Assembly (NCBI RefSeq): GCF_019132875.1
Contig: NZ_JAHSPF010000010.1
Location: 62,001-126,000 of the forward strand
Source: Erwinia phyllosphaerae
GTDB lineage: Bacteria > Pseudomonadota > Gammaproteobacteria > Enterobacterales > Enterobacteriaceae
Reading direction: 5' to 3'
DNA length: 64,000 nucleotides
The notes beneath the pieces were generated by a model that saw only the letters and a list, made by a program, of their open reading frames with translations, searched no databases and had not been told where the DNA came from. Below are positions 1-9,663 of the stretch, piece after piece. The first letter of the stretch is position 1. Each line of letters begins with the position of its first letter. The position numbers were made by a program, and so were the translations under genes.

Positions 1-18
1 AAGTTGCGCTTTAACTCA

Positions 19-46
19 GGGCCGCCGGTCGGCGGCCCCTTTTCTT
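19..46 (+). terminator. Rho-independent terminator of the gene upstream of cysG
   Basis: An 8-bp perfect GC stem (GGGCCGCC, 19-26, with GGCGGCCC, 31-38) closes a 4-base loop and is followed by CTTTTCTT. It should end transcription of a gene lying left of the window. The T tract stops 15 bases before the cysG start, so cysG is either read through or initiated very close by. Confidence 0.75.
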
Positions 47-61
47 GCCTGTGAGCCACCT

Positions 62-1426
62 ATGGATTTCTTCCCTCTTTTTTGCGACCTGCGCCGTAAA
101 GCCGTGCTGCTGGTCGGCGGCGGCGCGGTTGCCGAACGCAAAGCGCGCCTGCTGTTGAAAGCGGGCGCGGATCTGCGCGTCTGCGCTACGCATTTTTCTC
201 CTCAGTTCACGCTATGGCAGCAGGAAGAGGCGCTTACGCTGCATCATGCCGCGTTTTCGCCCGAGATGCTCGCGGGCTGCTGGCTGGTGATAGCCGCTAC
301 CGACGATGACGAAGTTAACCAGCAGGTCAGCGCCAGCGCCGAAGCCAGACAGATTTTCTGTAACGTGGTGGACGCGCCTGAAAGCGCCAGCGTAATTATC
401 CCTTCCATCGTAGACCGTTCACCGCTGCTGGTGGCCATTTCCAGCTCGGGCAACGCGCCGGTAATGGCTCGCCTGCTGCGCGAAAAAATTGAGGCGCTGC
501 TGCCGCAACATCTGGGGAAAGTCGCCGCCTGGGCGGGTTCACTGCGGCCAAAGGTGAAAAGTGCTTTTGCAGATAGCAGCCAGCGCAGACGCTTCTGGGA
601 AAAGCTTTTCCACCACGATCGCCTGGCGCAAATGCTCGCTAACCGTGACGTGGTGCAGGCTGAAAGCCTGACGGAAGCGCTGCTTACCGAACCGCTGGAG
701 CAGCGTGGCGAAGTGGTGTTGGTCGGTGCCGGGCCTGGCGATGCGGGATTGCTGACGCTAAAGGGCTTGCAGCAGATCCAGCAGGCGGACGTGGTGGTTT
801 ACGATCGGCTGGTTTCGGCAGAAGTGCTGGAGCTGGTCAGGCGAGATGCAGAGAGGATTTTTGTCGGCAAACGCGCCGGTTTCCACTGCGTGCCGCAGGG
901 ATCCATCAATCAGCTCCTGCTGGAGCAGGCGCAGCAGGGTAAACGCGTCGTGCGTCTTAAAGGCGGCGACCCCTTTATTTTTGGTCGCGGCGCGGAAGAG
1001 CTGGAGACGCTGGCGGACTCGGCCATTCCCTTTTCCGTGGTGCCGGGCATTACGGCGGCATCGGGCTGTTCCGCTTACAGCGGTATTCCTTTGACCCACC
1101 GCGACTATGCGCAAAGCGTGCGGCTGGTCACCGGTCACGTGCAGAAGAACGGCTCGCTGGACTGGCAGAACCTGGCGGCAGAAAAGCAAACGCTGGTGTT
1201 TTATATGGGTCTGACGCAGGCGGCAGACATTCAGAAACAGCTAATGGAGCACGGAATGGATGGCGCAATGCCGGTCGCGCTGGTAGAAAACGGCACCTCG
1301 ACCAGGCAACGGGTAGTCAGCGGGCGGCTGGATGAACTGGCGTCGCTGGCACAACAGGCACAAAGCCCGTCGCTGATCATTATTGGCCGGGTAGTGGCGT
1401 TACGCGAGCGGCTGCGCTGGTTTTAA
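62..1426 (+). CDS. cysG: Siroheme synthase (CysG)
   Basis: Trifunctional enzyme of siroheme synthesis: SAM-dependent methylation of uroporphyrinogen III to precorrin-2, NAD-dependent oxidation to sirohydrochlorin, and ferrochelation. Siroheme is the cofactor of sulfite and nitrite reductases. The 454 residues match the usual length of about 457. The N-terminal half has the NAD-binding glycine motif GGGAVAER (residues 19-26), the catalytic Asp in NVVD (D104) and the serine cluster S127-S129 that includes the phospho-serine position known in the family. The C-terminal uroporphyrinogen methyltransferase starts near residue 216 ([10 protein letters not shown]) and carries GGDPF (301-305). ATG at 62 gives the canonical N terminus. 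It follows a terminator directly and converges with trpS. No truncation seen. Confidence 0.97.
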   Translation: MDFFPLFCDLRRKAVLLVGGGAVAERKARLLLKAGADLRVCATHFSPQFTLWQQEEALTLHHAAFSPEMLAGCWLVIAATDDDEVNQQVSASAEARQIFCNVVDAPESASVIIPSIVDRSPLLVAISSSGNAPVMARLLREKIEALLPQHLGKVAAWAGSLRPKVKSAFADSSQRRRFWEKLFHHDRLAQMLANRDVVQAESLTEALLTEPLEQRGEVVLVGAGPGDAGLLTLKGLQQIQQADVVVYDRLVSAEVLELVRRDAERIFVGKRAGFHCVPQGSINQLLLEQAQQGKRVVRLKGGDPFIFGRGAEELETLADSAIPFSVVPGITAASGCSAYSGIPLTHRDYAQSVRLVTGHVQKNGSLDWQNLAAEKQTLVFYMGLTQAADIQKQLMEHGMDGAMPVALVENGTSTRQRVVSGRLDELASLAQQAQSPSLIIIGRVVALRERLRWF

Positions 1427-1445
1427 CAGGCGAAGGTAGCAACCA

Positions 1446-1523
1446 GGCCATCAGGGATAATTTCACGGCGTGTCCGTGTTTTGCTCTGCCTCTGTTCATC
1501 GGCATGAAAGCGCCCTGATGGCC
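1446..1523. repeat. Three-stem inverted-repeat element between cysG and trpS
   Basis: An 11-bp perfect inverted repeat, GGCCATCAGGG (1446-1456) and CCCTGATGGCC (1513-1523), encloses two further perfect hairpins: CACGG/CCGTG (1464-1468, 1474-1478; loop 5) and TTCAT/ATGAA (1495-1499, 1504-1508; loop 4). Together they would fold as a three-way junction. It lies in the convergent gap after both cysG and trpS, so it is not a leader for either. A GC hairpin follows at 1535-1555. No strong T tract or promoter was seen. Alternatives are a 3'-UTR structure, a small RNA or a tiny terminal-inverted-repeat element. Confidence 0.5.
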
Positions 1524-1534
1524 GTTAACAATCT

Positions 1535-1555
1535 GAAGCGGCACAGGGCCGCTTC
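1535..1555 (-). terminator. Hairpin just after trpS, possible weak terminator
   Basis: Perfect 8-bp stem GAAGCGGC/GCCGCTTC with loop ACAGG, 9 bases beyond the trpS stop on the minus strand. The following minus-strand bases (AGATTGTT) are only partly T-rich, so intrinsic termination is uncertain. Confidence 0.35.
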
Positions 1556-1563
1556 GCAAACCG

Positions 1564-2565
1564 TTACGGCTGAGCGACAAAGCCTACGGCTTCATACACT
1601 TTTTTCAGCGTTTCCTGCGCCTGAGCGCGCGCTTTCGCCGCGCCGTCACGCATTACCTGCTCCAGCAAAGCCTCGTCGTTGCGGTAACGGTGATAGCGCT
1701 CCTGCAGCTCGGTCAGCATGCCGGATACCGCTTCGGCTACCGCACCTTTCAGATGACCATACATCTGGCCTGCAAACTGCTGCTCCAGCTCGGGGATGCT
1801 GGTGCCGGTCACGCCGGAAAGGATATCCAGCAGGTTAGAGACGCCCGCTTTGTTCTTAACGTCGTAACGCACCACCGGTGGCTCATCGCCGTCGGTCATC
1901 GCGCGCTTAATCTTTTTCACTACCGACTTAGGATCTTCCAGCAGGCCGATAACGTTGTTGCGGTTATCGTCCGACTTGGACATCTTTTTGGTCGGCTCCA
2001 GCAGCGACATCACGCGCGCACCGGATTCAGGAATAAACGGCTCGGGCACTTTGAACACGTCGCCATACAGGGCGTTGAAACGCGCCGCTACGTCACGGCT
2101 CAGCTCCAGATGCTGTTTCTGATCTTCACCAACAGGTACCTGAGTAGTTTGATAAAGCAGAATATCTGCCGCCATCAATACCGGATAGTCAAACAGTCCG
2201 GCATTGATGTTCTCTTCATAGCGCGCGGACTTATCTTTGAACTGCGTCATACGGCTCAGCTCGCCGAAATAGGTATAGCAGTTCAGGATCCAGCCCAGCT
2301 GCGCGTGCTCCGGCACGTGTGACTGCACAAAAATCGTGCTTTTTTGCGGATCGATACCGCAGGCCAGATAGAGCGCCAGCGTGTCCAGCGTGGCTTTACG
2401 TAGCGCAACAGGATCCTGGCGCACGGTGATCGCATGGAGATCGACAATGCAGTAGATGCAGTCGTAATCGTCCTGCATGCCGACCCACTGACGCAGCGCA
2501 CCCATATAGTTACCGATAGTCAGTTCGCCGGAAGGCTGTGCGCCGCTAAATACGATGGGTTTCAT
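1564..2565 (-). CDS. trpS: Tryptophan--tRNA ligase
   Basis: Class Ic aminoacyl-tRNA synthetase that charges tRNA-Trp using ATP in the cytoplasm. The 333 residues match the bacterial family. The HIGH-equivalent TIGNY is at residues 16-20 (after SGAQPSG) and the KMSKS loop reads KKMSKSDD near residue 195. It is the last gene of the aroK-to-trpS run. Its ATG overlaps the gph stop by 4 bases (ATGA), so translation is probably coupled. This order (gph then trpS) is as in E. coli. Confidence 0.97.
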   Translation of the reverse strand: MKPIVFSGAQPSGELTIGNYMGALRQWVGMQDDYDCIYCIVDLHAITVRQDPVALRKATLDTLALYLACGIDPQKSTIFVQSHVPEHAQLGWILNCYTYFGELSRMTQFKDKSARYEENINAGLFDYPVLMAADILLYQTTQVPVGEDQKQHLELSRDVAARFNALYGDVFKVPEPFIPESGARVMSLLEPTKKMSKSDDNRNNVIGLLEDPKSVVKKIKRAMTDGDEPPVVRYDVKNKAGVSNLLDILSGVTGTSIPELEQQFAGQMYGHLKGAVAEAVSGMLTELQERYHRYRNDEALLEQVMRDGAAKARAQAQETLKKVYEAVGFVAQP

Positions 2566-3257
2566 CTTTTTTCGTCCTGCTCCAGCCCGAGTGCGGGCAA
2601 CAAATCGTTAAAATGGTCGAGCACCAGCGTCGGCTGGCTGCTCGCAATCGGCTCACCGTAGTTATAGCCGTATGTCAGGCCCACGCAGGGCGTGCCTGCC
2701 GCCTGCGCGGCCTGGATATCGTTGCGGGAATCGCCCACAAACAGCAGCTCGGCGGGTAGCAGGCCAAATTTTCCCAACACCAGAAACAGCGGTGCCGGAT
2801 GCGGCTTTTTCGCGATAACGTCGTCGCCGCCGATAATCAGCGAAAAGCAGCTGTCGATGCCGAGAGAAGCCAGCAAAGGTGCCACAAACGGCGTCGGCTT
2901 GTTGGTCACCACGGCCATTGGCATACCGGTTGCCGCCAGCTTGTGTAACCCCTCTTTGACGCCGGGAAACAGTTTACTGCCGCTTTCGACAACGGTGGCG
3001 TAATGCTTATCAAGCAGCACGCGGGCGTCGCGCAGCAAATCGCTTTCTGGCTGATGGCCAAGCGCCCAGGTTAGCGCGCGCTCAATCAGTACGTCCGCGC
3101 CGTTGCCAATCCAGGTAGAAACGCGTTCAAGGCCGGCAGCCGGTAAATCAAGCGCCTGTAACGCCGCGTCTACTGCGCTGGTCAGGCCCGGTGCGCTATC
3201 GGTCAGCGTCCCGTCGAGATCGAACGCCAGCGCGCGAATATCAGTGAAACGAGCCAT
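2562..3257 (-). CDS. gph: Phosphoglycolate phosphatase
   Basis: HAD-superfamily phosphatase that hydrolyses 2-phosphoglycolate, which arises partly from repair of 3'-phosphoglycolate DNA ends. From the chosen start it is 231 residues. The HAD motif [10 protein letters not shown] begins near residue 12 (nucleophile D13, D15), and [10 protein letters not shown] is the later acidic motif. The open frame extends 12 codons further upstream, but ATG at 3257 is preceded by a GGAG ribosome site about 10 bases away and gives [16 protein letters not shown], matching the family N terminus. It overlaps the rpe end by 17 bases and the trpS start by 4. Confidence 0.95.
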   Translation of the reverse strand: MARFTDIRALAFDLDGTLTDSAPGLTSAVDAALQALDLPAAGLERVSTWIGNGADVLIERALTWALGHQPESDLLRDARVLLDKHYATVVESGSKLFPGVKEGLHKLAATGMPMAVVTNKPTPFVAPLLASLGIDSCFSLIIGGDDVIAKKPHPAPLFLVLGKFGLLPAELLFVGDSRNDIQAAQAAGTPCVGLTYGYNYGEPIASSQPTLVLDHFNDLLPALGLEQDEKR

Positions 3258-3927
3258 GACGTGATTTCTCCAGTTCCGTACGCATATCATCAATGACTTT
3301 TTTGTAGTCAGGCTGATTGAAGATAGCGGAACCCGCTACGAACATATCCGCGCCCGCTGCGGCAATCTCGCCAATGTTTTCTACCTTCACGCCGCCGTCC
3401 ACTTCCAGACGAATATCGTAGCCGCTCTGGTCGATGAGCTTACGGGCCTGGCGCAGCTTGTCCAGCGTGCCGGGGATAAACGACTGGCCGCCGAACCCTG
3501 GGTTCACAGACATGATCAGCACCACGTCAACCTTATCCAGCACGTAGTCAAGATAGCTGAGCGAAGTCGCCGGATTAAACACCAGGCCCGCCTTGCAGCC
3601 GTGCTCTTTAATCAGCTGTAACGTGCGGTCAACGTGTTCTGACGCTTCCGGATGGAAGGTAATGTAGCTGGCGCCAGCCTTAGCAAAATCGGGGATCAGG
3701 CGATCGACCGGTTTCACCATCAGATGCACATCAATCGGGGCAGTAATACCGTAATCACGCAGCGCTTTCAGCACCATCGGCCCCATCGTCAGATTGGGCA
3801 CATAGTGATTGTCCATTACGTCAAAATGTACGACATCGCCACCGGCAGCCAGCGCTTTAGCCGTGTCTTCGCCCAGGCGGGCAAAGTCTGCAGACAAAAT
3901 TGACGGAGCTAGTAAAAACTTTTTCAT
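3241..3927 (-). CDS. rpe: Ribulose-phosphate 3-epimerase
   Basis: TIM-barrel enzyme interconverting ribulose-5-phosphate and xylulose-5-phosphate in the pentose phosphate pathway. The 228-residue product from ATG 3927 starts [18 protein letters not shown], the canonical start, with GGGAGA just upstream; the 28 codons further upstream in the open frame are rejected. The metal-site region [12 protein letters not shown] gives H34 and D36, and IDVHLMV gives H68. The later VNPGFGGQ phosphate-binding motif is present. It lies between dam and gph and overlaps gph by 17 bases. Confidence 0.97.
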   Translation of the reverse strand: MKKFLLAPSILSADFARLGEDTAKALAAGGDVVHFDVMDNHYVPNLTMGPMVLKALRDYGITAPIDVHLMVKPVDRLIPDFAKAGASYITFHPEASEHVDRTLQLIKEHGCKAGLVFNPATSLSYLDYVLDKVDVVLIMSVNPGFGGQSFIPGTLDKLRQARKLIDQSGYDIRLEVDGGVKVENIGEIAAAGADMFVAGSAIFNQPDYKKVIDDMRTELEKSRHGSFH

Positions 3928-3979
3928 CCATTTCTCCCAATTAGCGCGCCTGACGACAGGCACGTCGAGCTGTTGAGGT

Positions 3980-4798
3980 TCAGTCGCTGCTAAACAGCGC
4001 CAGCAGCTCATTGACCTGAAGGCGTCCGCTGCCGCTGCGGCTGATCGAGCGTCGGGCTTTGATCTGATGCAGCTGTGCGGCCTGATACCATTCGCGAGTC
4101 AGCGGCGTATCGTGATTGGAAATCAATACCGGAATACGATTATCAACGGCCAGCTTTTGCGCCAGCTCGGCCAGGTGCTGCTGCTGCTGCAGGCTGAAAC
4201 TGTTGGTGTGGTAGGCGGTAAAATTCGCCGTCGCCGACAGCGGCGCATAAGGCGGATCGCAATAGACGACCGAACCCGGCTGCGCCCGACCTAGCGTATC
4301 AGCGTACGACTCGCAGATAAAGGTGGCGTTTTGCGAGCGCTCAGAGAACCAGTACAGCTCATCCCGAGGAAAATAGGGTTTACGGTAACGGCCAAAGGGC
4401 ACGTTAAACTCACCGCTTAAATTGTAGCGGCACAGTCCGTTGTAGCAATGACGATTAAGGTAGAGAAACAGCACGCTGCGGCGATACGTATCGGTAGAAT
4501 GGTTGAATTCAAACCGACGAGCGTAGTAAAACTCCGCATCGTTACTTTCGCTGGTAAACAGCGCGGCCGCATCCGCTACAAACTCGTCGACGCGATCTTT
4601 TACCACGTTGTAGAGATTGATCAGATCGCCGTTGATGTCCGCAAGCACGTAGCGCGGAAAGTGCGTGTTAAGGAATACGGATCCTGCGCCAACGAAGGGC
4701 TCAATCAGGCACTCGCCTTCTGGCAGATGACGCTGGATATCGTTAAGCAGCGGAAATTTTCCGCCCGCCCATTTTAAAAAAGCGCGATTTTTTTTCAT
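3980..4798 (-). CDS. dam: DNA adenine methyltransferase (GATC-specific)
   Basis: Methylates adenine N6 in GATC, used for mismatch-repair strand choice, replication timing and gene control. The 272 residues are close to E. coli Dam (278). Motif I FLKWAGGK (residues 7-14) binds SAM, and the catalytic DPPY is near residue 181 within [23 protein letters not shown] is the second SAM-contacting stretch. It has the classical position between damX and rpe. A hairpin sits in the gap from damX, suggesting that part of its expression may be independent of the upstream genes. Confidence 0.97.
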   Translation of the reverse strand: MKKNRAFLKWAGGKFPLLNDIQRHLPEGECLIEPFVGAGSVFLNTHFPRYVLADINGDLINLYNVVKDRVDEFVADAAALFTSESNDAEFYYARRFEFNHSTDTYRRSVLFLYLNRHCYNGLCRYNLSGEFNVPFGRYRKPYFPRDELYWFSERSQNATFICESYADTLGRAQPGSVVYCDPPYAPLSATANFTAYHTNSFSLQQQQHLAELAQKLAVDNRIPVLISNHDTPLTREWYQAAQLHQIKARRSISRSGSGRLQVNELLALFSSD

Positions 4799-4865
4799 GC
4801 CGTCGTTTTATTACACTTACTGTTCTGGCTGCGGTCACACCGACAGCATATCTGCGCTTTAAATT

Positions 4866-4890
4866 GCCAGCCCGCATAACGCGGGCTGGC
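4866..4890 (-). terminator. Strong hairpin between damX and dam
   Basis: Perfect 10-bp stem GCCAGCCCGC/GCGGGCTGGC with loop ATAAC. Reading on the minus strand it follows the damX stop by 27 bases and is followed by AATTT, a poor T tract. It may act as a partial terminator or RNA-stabilising end between damX and dam rather than a full stop. Confidence 0.45.
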
Positions 4891-4917
4891 AGAGGATCTC
4901 TTCAGGCCGGTTAGCCG

Positions 4918-5955
4918 TTAATTTTCTGACTCTTTCTTCACCTGGCTGACCGGTTTCACCCAGGGGCTTTTCGCCTGGACTTCTGCCGGTAGCGAGGCAA
5001 CCGCGCGCTTCGCATCTGCTGGCGTAGCGTAAGCGCCGCTGACCAGCACATACCACGGCTGGCCGTTGCGCGTGGTTTTATAGACGTGATAGCTACTCAG
5101 ATTCTGCTTTTTCGCCCACGCGTTCAGCGTATCGGAACGTGAGGCGCTGCTCAGCTGGAGCGTATAGTTACCGCCCGTCACGGCAGGCGCAGCTTTCGCT
5201 GGTGCGTGCTGAGAGCGACTTTCGCTGGCTACGGCAGCCGGTTTAGACGTGGCGGCCTTGTGCGTAACCTGCGGCTGCGTAACCTGATGCGACGTCGCGG
5301 CCGGTTTGTGCGCAGGTGCCAGCTGGCGCGTTGGCGCAGTGACAGGTTTATTCACCGTACCACCACCCGCTACGGTTGCCTGTCCGGTCGGCAGTGAACT
5401 CTCCTGCCCGCCGGATGCGGCAGAATCAACCTGTCCTTGCTGGCTGGAAAGCGCGTTGTTTAGATCGCCCGGTAGCTCAACACGCTGCTGGCCAGCTGGC
5501 GTTTGCAGAGGTTGCGCTTCGGTTGGCGTAGAGGATACCGGCGGTGCGCTAAGTTCCTGAGGCGCATTGCCCGCGGCAGCGTTATCTGCTGGCGCGTTAC
5601 CTGTGGATGCATTATCCGCTGGCGCGTTAGCAGGCGCGGCTGAATCGCTTGCCGGTTGCTGCGCACCGCTTTGCCCGCTGATAGAGGCAGAGCCGGACAG
5701 ATCGATATTTTTATCGCCGCTGCCGGAAGCCGCTGGCGCGGTTGCCTGCTGCTTCTGCTGGTCGCCATCGCCTGATGACGTCAGCGTCGAACCGATGCCG
5801 ATAACAATCAGCAGCAGCACCAGAATGCCGATCCCCATCATCATCTGCTGGCGGGAAACGGGTACTTTAGGAGCAGAAGACGGCTTGCGAGACCGCTGTG
5901 GGCGGCGATCGCTGGTATCGGGCTTTAATTCGTCTTCCGGTTTAAAATCGTCCAT
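4918..5955 (-). CDS. damX: Cell division protein DamX (SPOR domain)
   Basis: Inner-membrane division protein whose periplasmic SPOR domain binds denuded septal peptidoglycan. Cytoplasmic residues 1-37 are charged. A single membrane segment spans about 38-58. A long Ala/Pro/Gln/Ser linker follows, with repeated NAPADNA-type units around residues 108-131. The SPOR domain is near 262-335 (YTLQLSSAS ... QPWYVLVSGAYATPADA). At 345 residues it is clearly shorter than E. coli DamX (428), and the difference lies in the low-complexity linker. A GGAGGAG ribosome site precedes ATG 5955. Its place between aroB and dam is standard. Confidence 0.93.
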   Translation of the reverse strand: MDDFKPEDELKPDTSDRRPQRSRKPSSAPKVPVSRQQMMMGIGILVLLLIVIGIGSTLTSSGDGDQQKQQATAPAASGSGDKNIDLSGSASISGQSGAQQPASDSAAPANAPADNASTGNAPADNAAAGNAPQELSAPPVSSTPTEAQPLQTPAGQQRVELPGDLNNALSSQQGQVDSAASGGQESSLPTGQATVAGGGTVNKPVTAPTRQLAPAHKPAATSHQVTQPQVTHKAATSKPAAVASESRSQHAPAKAAPAVTGGNYTLQLSSASRSDTLNAWAKKQNLSSYHVYKTTRNGQPWYVLVSGAYATPADAKRAVASLPAEVQAKSPWVKPVSQVKKESEN

Positions 5956-6000
5956 TGAGGCTCCTCCAGTAAAGCAGCAGCACCGCTTGATGCGGCAGTG

Positions 6001-7095
6001 TTATAAACGGTCAGGCAGACAATCGTTAATCGCAGCCAGCACCGTATCATGTCCGACGCCGCCGCGCACGCAGGCCCGGCCTAAAGCCAGCGGCAGCACC
6101 AGGCGCAGTTCACCCGCCAGCACTTTTTTATCGCGCAGCATATGCGGCAGATAATGTTCCGCCTTCATGCTTTCCGGACCCTGTACCGGCAGTCCGGCAC
6201 GCCGCAGCAGCCTGATAATTCTGTCGGTATCGGCAGAGGAAAATTCCCCCAGGCGCTCGGCCGTACGGGCCGCCATCACCATTCCGGCCGCAACGGCTTC
6301 GCCGTGTAGCCAGTTGCCGTAACCCATATGCGCTTCAATGGCGTGACCGTACGTGTGTCCCAGGTTCAGCAGCGCGCGCTGACCCATTTCACGCTCGTCG
6401 GCAGCGACCACTTCTGCTTTTAGCTCACAGCAGCGGCGAATGCAGTACGCCATCGCCTTGCCGTCCAGCGCCAGCAGCGCCTCCAGGTTTGCCTCCAGCC
6501 AGCTAAAGAACTCGCCGTCCAGAATGATGCCGTACTTGATCACTTCCGCCAGGCCAGACGCCAGTTCGCGAGCGGGCAGCGTGCTGAGGCAATCAATATC
6601 GATAACCACCGAAGCCGGCTGATAAAACGCGCCGATCATATTTTTACCCAGCGGATGATTCACGGCCGTTTTACCGCCAACGGAGGAGTCCACCTGGGAA
6701 AGCAGCGTGGTAGGTACCTGGATAAAACGTACGCCGCGCTGGTAGCTGGCGGCCGCAAAACCGGTCAGATCGCCAATAACGCCGCCGCCTAAGGCAATCA
6801 GCGTGGTATCACGACCGTGGGGCTTTTCCAGCAGGGCGGTGAAAACCTGGTCCATTACCGCCAGCGTTTTGTACTGCTCGCCATCGGGAAGGATTACCTG
6901 GTCAACCTTGACGCCAGCGTCGGACAGCAGCTGGCGCACAGGCTCAAGATAGAGCGGCGCCAGCGTCTGGTTGGTCACCAGCATAGCGCGATCGCCCGCC
7001 TTAAGGGGCCAAAAAGAAGCCGGATCGTTGAACAGTCCGGCAGCGATAGTTATGGGGTAACTGCGTTCCCCCAAAGTGACGGTAATCTTCTCCAT
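6001..7095 (-). CDS. aroB: 3-Dehydroquinate synthase
   Basis: Second step of the shikimate pathway: NAD- and metal-dependent conversion of DAHP to 3-dehydroquinate. The 364 residues match the E. coli enzyme (362). [13 protein letters not shown] is the phosphate/NAD loop, and the metal-ligand stretches [18 protein letters not shown] and [11 protein letters not shown] are all present. It lies 39 bases after aroK, which encodes shikimate kinase of the same pathway, and 45 bases before damX, forming one operon. Confidence 0.98.
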   Translation of the reverse strand: MEKITVTLGERSYPITIAAGLFNDPASFWPLKAGDRAMLVTNQTLAPLYLEPVRQLLSDAGVKVDQVILPDGEQYKTLAVMDQVFTALLEKPHGRDTTLIALGGGVIGDLTGFAAASYQRGVRFIQVPTTLLSQVDSSVGGKTAVNHPLGKNMIGAFYQPASVVIDIDCLSTLPARELASGLAEVIKYGIILDGEFFSWLEANLEALLALDGKAMAYCIRRCCELKAEVVAADEREMGQRALLNLGHTYGHAIEAHMGYGNWLHGEAVAAGMVMAARTAERLGEFSSADTDRIIRLLRRAGLPVQGPESMKAEHYLPHMLRDKKVLAGELRLVLPLALGRACVRGGVGHDTVLAAINDCLPDRL

Positions 7096-7134
7096 GAAGC
7101 ACCCTAATTTTGGCCCACAGGCGGGGACTGGCGG

Positions 7135-7656
7135 TTAGCTCTTTTCTAACATATTGATAATCTGGTTTGCGACCACTTTAGCGCTCTGATCGTCAGTGCG
7201 AATAGTAACGTCGGCAATCTCTTCATACAGCGGATTGCGTTCGTCGGCCAGCGCTTCCAGCACCTCGCGCGGCGGAGATTCCACCTGCAGCAAAGGACGC
7301 TTTTTATCACGCTGCGTACGCGCTAACTGTTTTTCGATGGTCGTTTCCAGATAAACCACAACGCCACGAGCGGAAAGCCGGTTGCGCGTTTCGCGTGATT
7401 TAACAGAACCGCCACCGGTCGCCAGGACAATGCCCTGTTTCTCAGTGAGTTCGTTGATGATTTTTTCTTCGCGATCGCGGAAGCCTTCTTCGCCTTCGAC
7501 GTCGAATACCCAGCCCACATCCGCTCCGGTACGTCGCTCAATTTCTTGATCGGAATCGAAAAATTCCATATTGAGTTGCTGAGCTAACTGACGCCCAATA
7601 GTGCTTTTGCCGGCACCCATAGGCCCAACCAGAAAGATATTGCGTTTCTCTGCCAT
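7135..7656 (-). CDS. aroK: Shikimate kinase I
   Basis: Phosphorylates shikimate to shikimate-3-phosphate with ATP. It has 173 residues with Walker [10 protein letters not shown] (11-19), the substrate-site Asp pair D34/D36 in FFDSDQEIE, Arg at about R60 in GFRDREE, and the GGG shikimate loop LATGGGSV. It is the first gene of the aroK-aroB-damX-dam-rpe-gph-trpS run, with its own promoter about 100 bases upstream. Confidence 0.98.
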   Translation of the reverse strand: MAEKRNIFLVGPMGAGKSTIGRQLAQQLNMEFFDSDQEIERRTGADVGWVFDVEGEEGFRDREEKIINELTEKQGIVLATGGGSVKSRETRNRLSARGVVVYLETTIEKQLARTQRDKKRPLLQVESPPREVLEALADERNPLYEEIADVTIRTDDQSAKVVANQIINMLEKS

Positions 7657-7758
7657 TTTTTCGGTATTACTAAGACAATTCGTTAATGATACCCCGTCCT
7701 ACAGCGGACAGGACATGAACTGAAACCTCATGAGCGATAGTGCGAGAGTCAGAGGAAA

Positions 7759-7788
7759 ATTATCTCAACACTGAAGGTGTTTTGGCAA
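7759..7788 (-). promoter_or_regulatory. Promoter of the aroK operon
   Basis: On the minus strand TTGCCA (7788-7783) and GATAAT (7764-7759) are separated by 18 bases, a good sigma-70 fit. Transcription would start near 7752 and give a leader of about 95 bases before the aroK ATG; the leader holds a small GTCCTG/CAGGAC hairpin. The remaining gap to hofQ (7789-8045) shows no convincing gene. Confidence 0.6.
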
Positions 7789-8045
7789 CCGATTAAATTG
7801 ACCTTGCCCATTGCGCCCACACCTGGCGCGTTCAGTCCGCTTGATTTATCACTCCGATGTCACAGCATCGGCTACGCCGGTTGCGCACGATAAAAAACGG
7901 GTAAATGCATTTTCTTAAAGCCAAACCGAGGCCTGTAATTCAAAAATCGCTAAACCTTGTAAGCTAATTCCGCTCTTGCGTCAAACGCATATGGCTGCAA
8001 TCCACTAAAAAAGCTTACGACCGTCCAGTTTGTTACAAAAAAAAC

Positions 8046-9302
8046 TTACTCATCACGGATCAGCCGCGGCGTGATAAAGATAACCAGCTCTCGCCTCTTC
8101 TGCTCGGTGGTAGCATGACGAAAAAGCGTGCCCAGCAGCGGAATATCGCCCATTAGCGGTACTTTGCGTTGCCCTTTTGCGCTCTGCTGCTGGAAAATAC
8201 CGCCCAGCGCCAGCGTCTGACCGTCCTTTAGCGTAACCTGGGTCTGGATTTCCTGCTTATCAATTGCGATATATTCGCCTTCGCCGTTACGAATCGTGCT
8301 GCCGGGCAGGTTCTGGCTGATATGCAGTTTCAGCATTATCCGTCCGTTTGGCTGCACGACGGGCGTCACATCCATCCCCAACACCGCCTCTTTAAATTCC
8401 ACGCTGGTGCCGCCACTGGTTCCGCTGGAGACCTCATAAGGAATTTCAGTGCCCTGCTTGATGCTGGCCGGCTGCTGATGCGAGGTAAAAAGACGCGGGC
8501 TGGCGATGATCTCCAGCTGGTTTTCCTGCTCCAGCGCGCTCAGTTCCAGGTCGAGCAGCCTGCCGTTCATCCGCGCTAAGGTAAAACCAAACGTCATTGC
8601 CGGGTTCGCTACCGGCACCTCCACCCTTAGCTGGCTGGCCCGCAGCGCCTGAGAGATTTGCTCTTCTCCACTCATCCCCCAGCGCACGCCCAGTTCACGC
8701 AGGCTCTCTTTGCTGATAGTCACGATATGCGCTGCCAGCTCTACCTGCTCCAGCGGCGTGTCCAGGGTAGCCACCCAGCGCTGGACGTTATCCAGGGCCG
8801 CCTGCGTGTCGTATAACACCAGGCTATTGGTGCGCGTATCAACCGTTACGCTGCCGCGTGAGGTCATGAGCCTGGCACGTGACGCCTGCAGGCTGGCGTT
8901 AACCTTTTCAGCCTCGGCGTAGCGCAACGTCAGCGCCAGCGTCTTCAAAGGCAGCGTTTTTTCCGCTTCTTCACGTTCCAGCGCCTGCTGACGCTGCTTT
9001 TCTGCCTGCCAGCTTAGTGGAAAAACCAGCAGCACGTTGTCTTCTGTGCTGATATGCAGCTGTGCCAGGCGAGAAATCAGCGACAGCGCCTGCTGCCAGC
9101 TGACCTCTTTTAACCTGATGGAAAGCCGCCCCTCCACGCCCGGCGCCACCAGCAAGTTTAGCTGCTGGTAATCCGCCAGCGCCTGCAATATCTGGGCAAC
9201 GGGCGCGTCATCAAAAGCCAGCGAAAGCGGCGTCTGGCTGGCGTACAGCGGCCTGGCCAGTACCAGAAGAAGCGTTGCGATTAACAGACGGATCGGTTTC
9301 AT
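8046..9302 (-). CDS. hofQ: Secretin-family protein HofQ
   Basis: Outer-membrane secretin of the type II/IV pilus family. In E. coli this set is needed to use DNA as a nutrient and is related to competence PilQ/ComE proteins. It has 418 residues with a signal peptide (about 1-21, ending ...PLYAS). Short N domains follow (PVAQILQALADY ...). The C-terminal secretin domain includes VELAAHIVTISKESLRELGVRWG, IKQGTEIPY, VEFKEAVLGMDVTP and the terminal GDIPLLGTLFRHATTEQKRRELVIFITPRLI. ATG 9302 has GGGAAG upstream. It is the last gene of hofMNOPQ and its start lies inside the hofP frame. Confidence 0.93.
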   Translation of the reverse strand: MKPIRLLIATLLLVLARPLYASQTPLSLAFDDAPVAQILQALADYQQLNLLVAPGVEGRLSIRLKEVSWQQALSLISRLAQLHISTEDNVLLVFPLSWQAEKQRQQALEREEAEKTLPLKTLALTLRYAEAEKVNASLQASRARLMTSRGSVTVDTRTNSLVLYDTQAALDNVQRWVATLDTPLEQVELAAHIVTISKESLRELGVRWGMSGEEQISQALRASQLRVEVPVANPAMTFGFTLARMNGRLLDLELSALEQENQLEIIASPRLFTSHQQPASIKQGTEIPYEVSSGTSGGTSVEFKEAVLGMDVTPVVQPNGRIMLKLHISQNLPGSTIRNGEGEYIAIDKQEIQTQVTLKDGQTLALGGIFQQQSAKGQRKVPLMGDIPLLGTLFRHATTEQKRRELVIFITPRLIRDE

Positions 9303-9663
9303 AGAGGCTTCCCTGCAAATTTATGGTGAAAGGCGGACACCGTCTGGCCGATTGCAGCCTGATGCTGAACGCCGTCACGCGCTGTAACAGCCAGCGCGGC
9401 GTAGGCCACTGCTGCTGTGCCCACAGCTGGCCCTGACCGCCGCTCGTCACCAGCCAGGCGCGATAATCTCCTTCTTTGCCGATTATGCCGCGCAGCCGTG
9501 GCACCAGCGCGCTTTTTGCTGGCGTATCGCACAGCACATTTTCCGGCGGCATAAAAGGATCGCGGGCTGCTTTAGCCGCGTTCATACAGATAAAAATAAG
9601 CAGCGCCAGCGGATAAATTGCCGCCGGTCGACGGCTCCTTTTCCACAGCGAACTAGCCGTCAT
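9211..9663 (-). CDS. hofP: PilP-like protein HofP
   Basis: Small pilus-assembly lipoprotein-like factor (PilP equivalent) expected to link the HofN/O inner-membrane complex to the HofQ secretin. It has 150 residues with a hydrophobic N-terminal export segment (about 14-30) followed by ARDPFMPPEN, the conserved RDPF motif of the family, and a GIIGKEGDYRAWL core. The reading frame overlaps hofQ by 92 bases and hofO by 11. The last 30 residues are polar, lie in the overlap and are poorly conserved in character, so the real functional end may be earlier. Confidence 0.8.
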   Translation of the reverse strand: MTASSLWKRSRRPAAIYPLALLIFICMNAAKAARDPFMPPENVLCDTPAKSALVPRLRGIIGKEGDYRAWLVTSGGQGQLWAQQQWPTPRWLLQRVTAFSIRLQSARRCPPFTINLQGSLYETDPSVNRNASSGTGQAAVRQPDAAFAGF

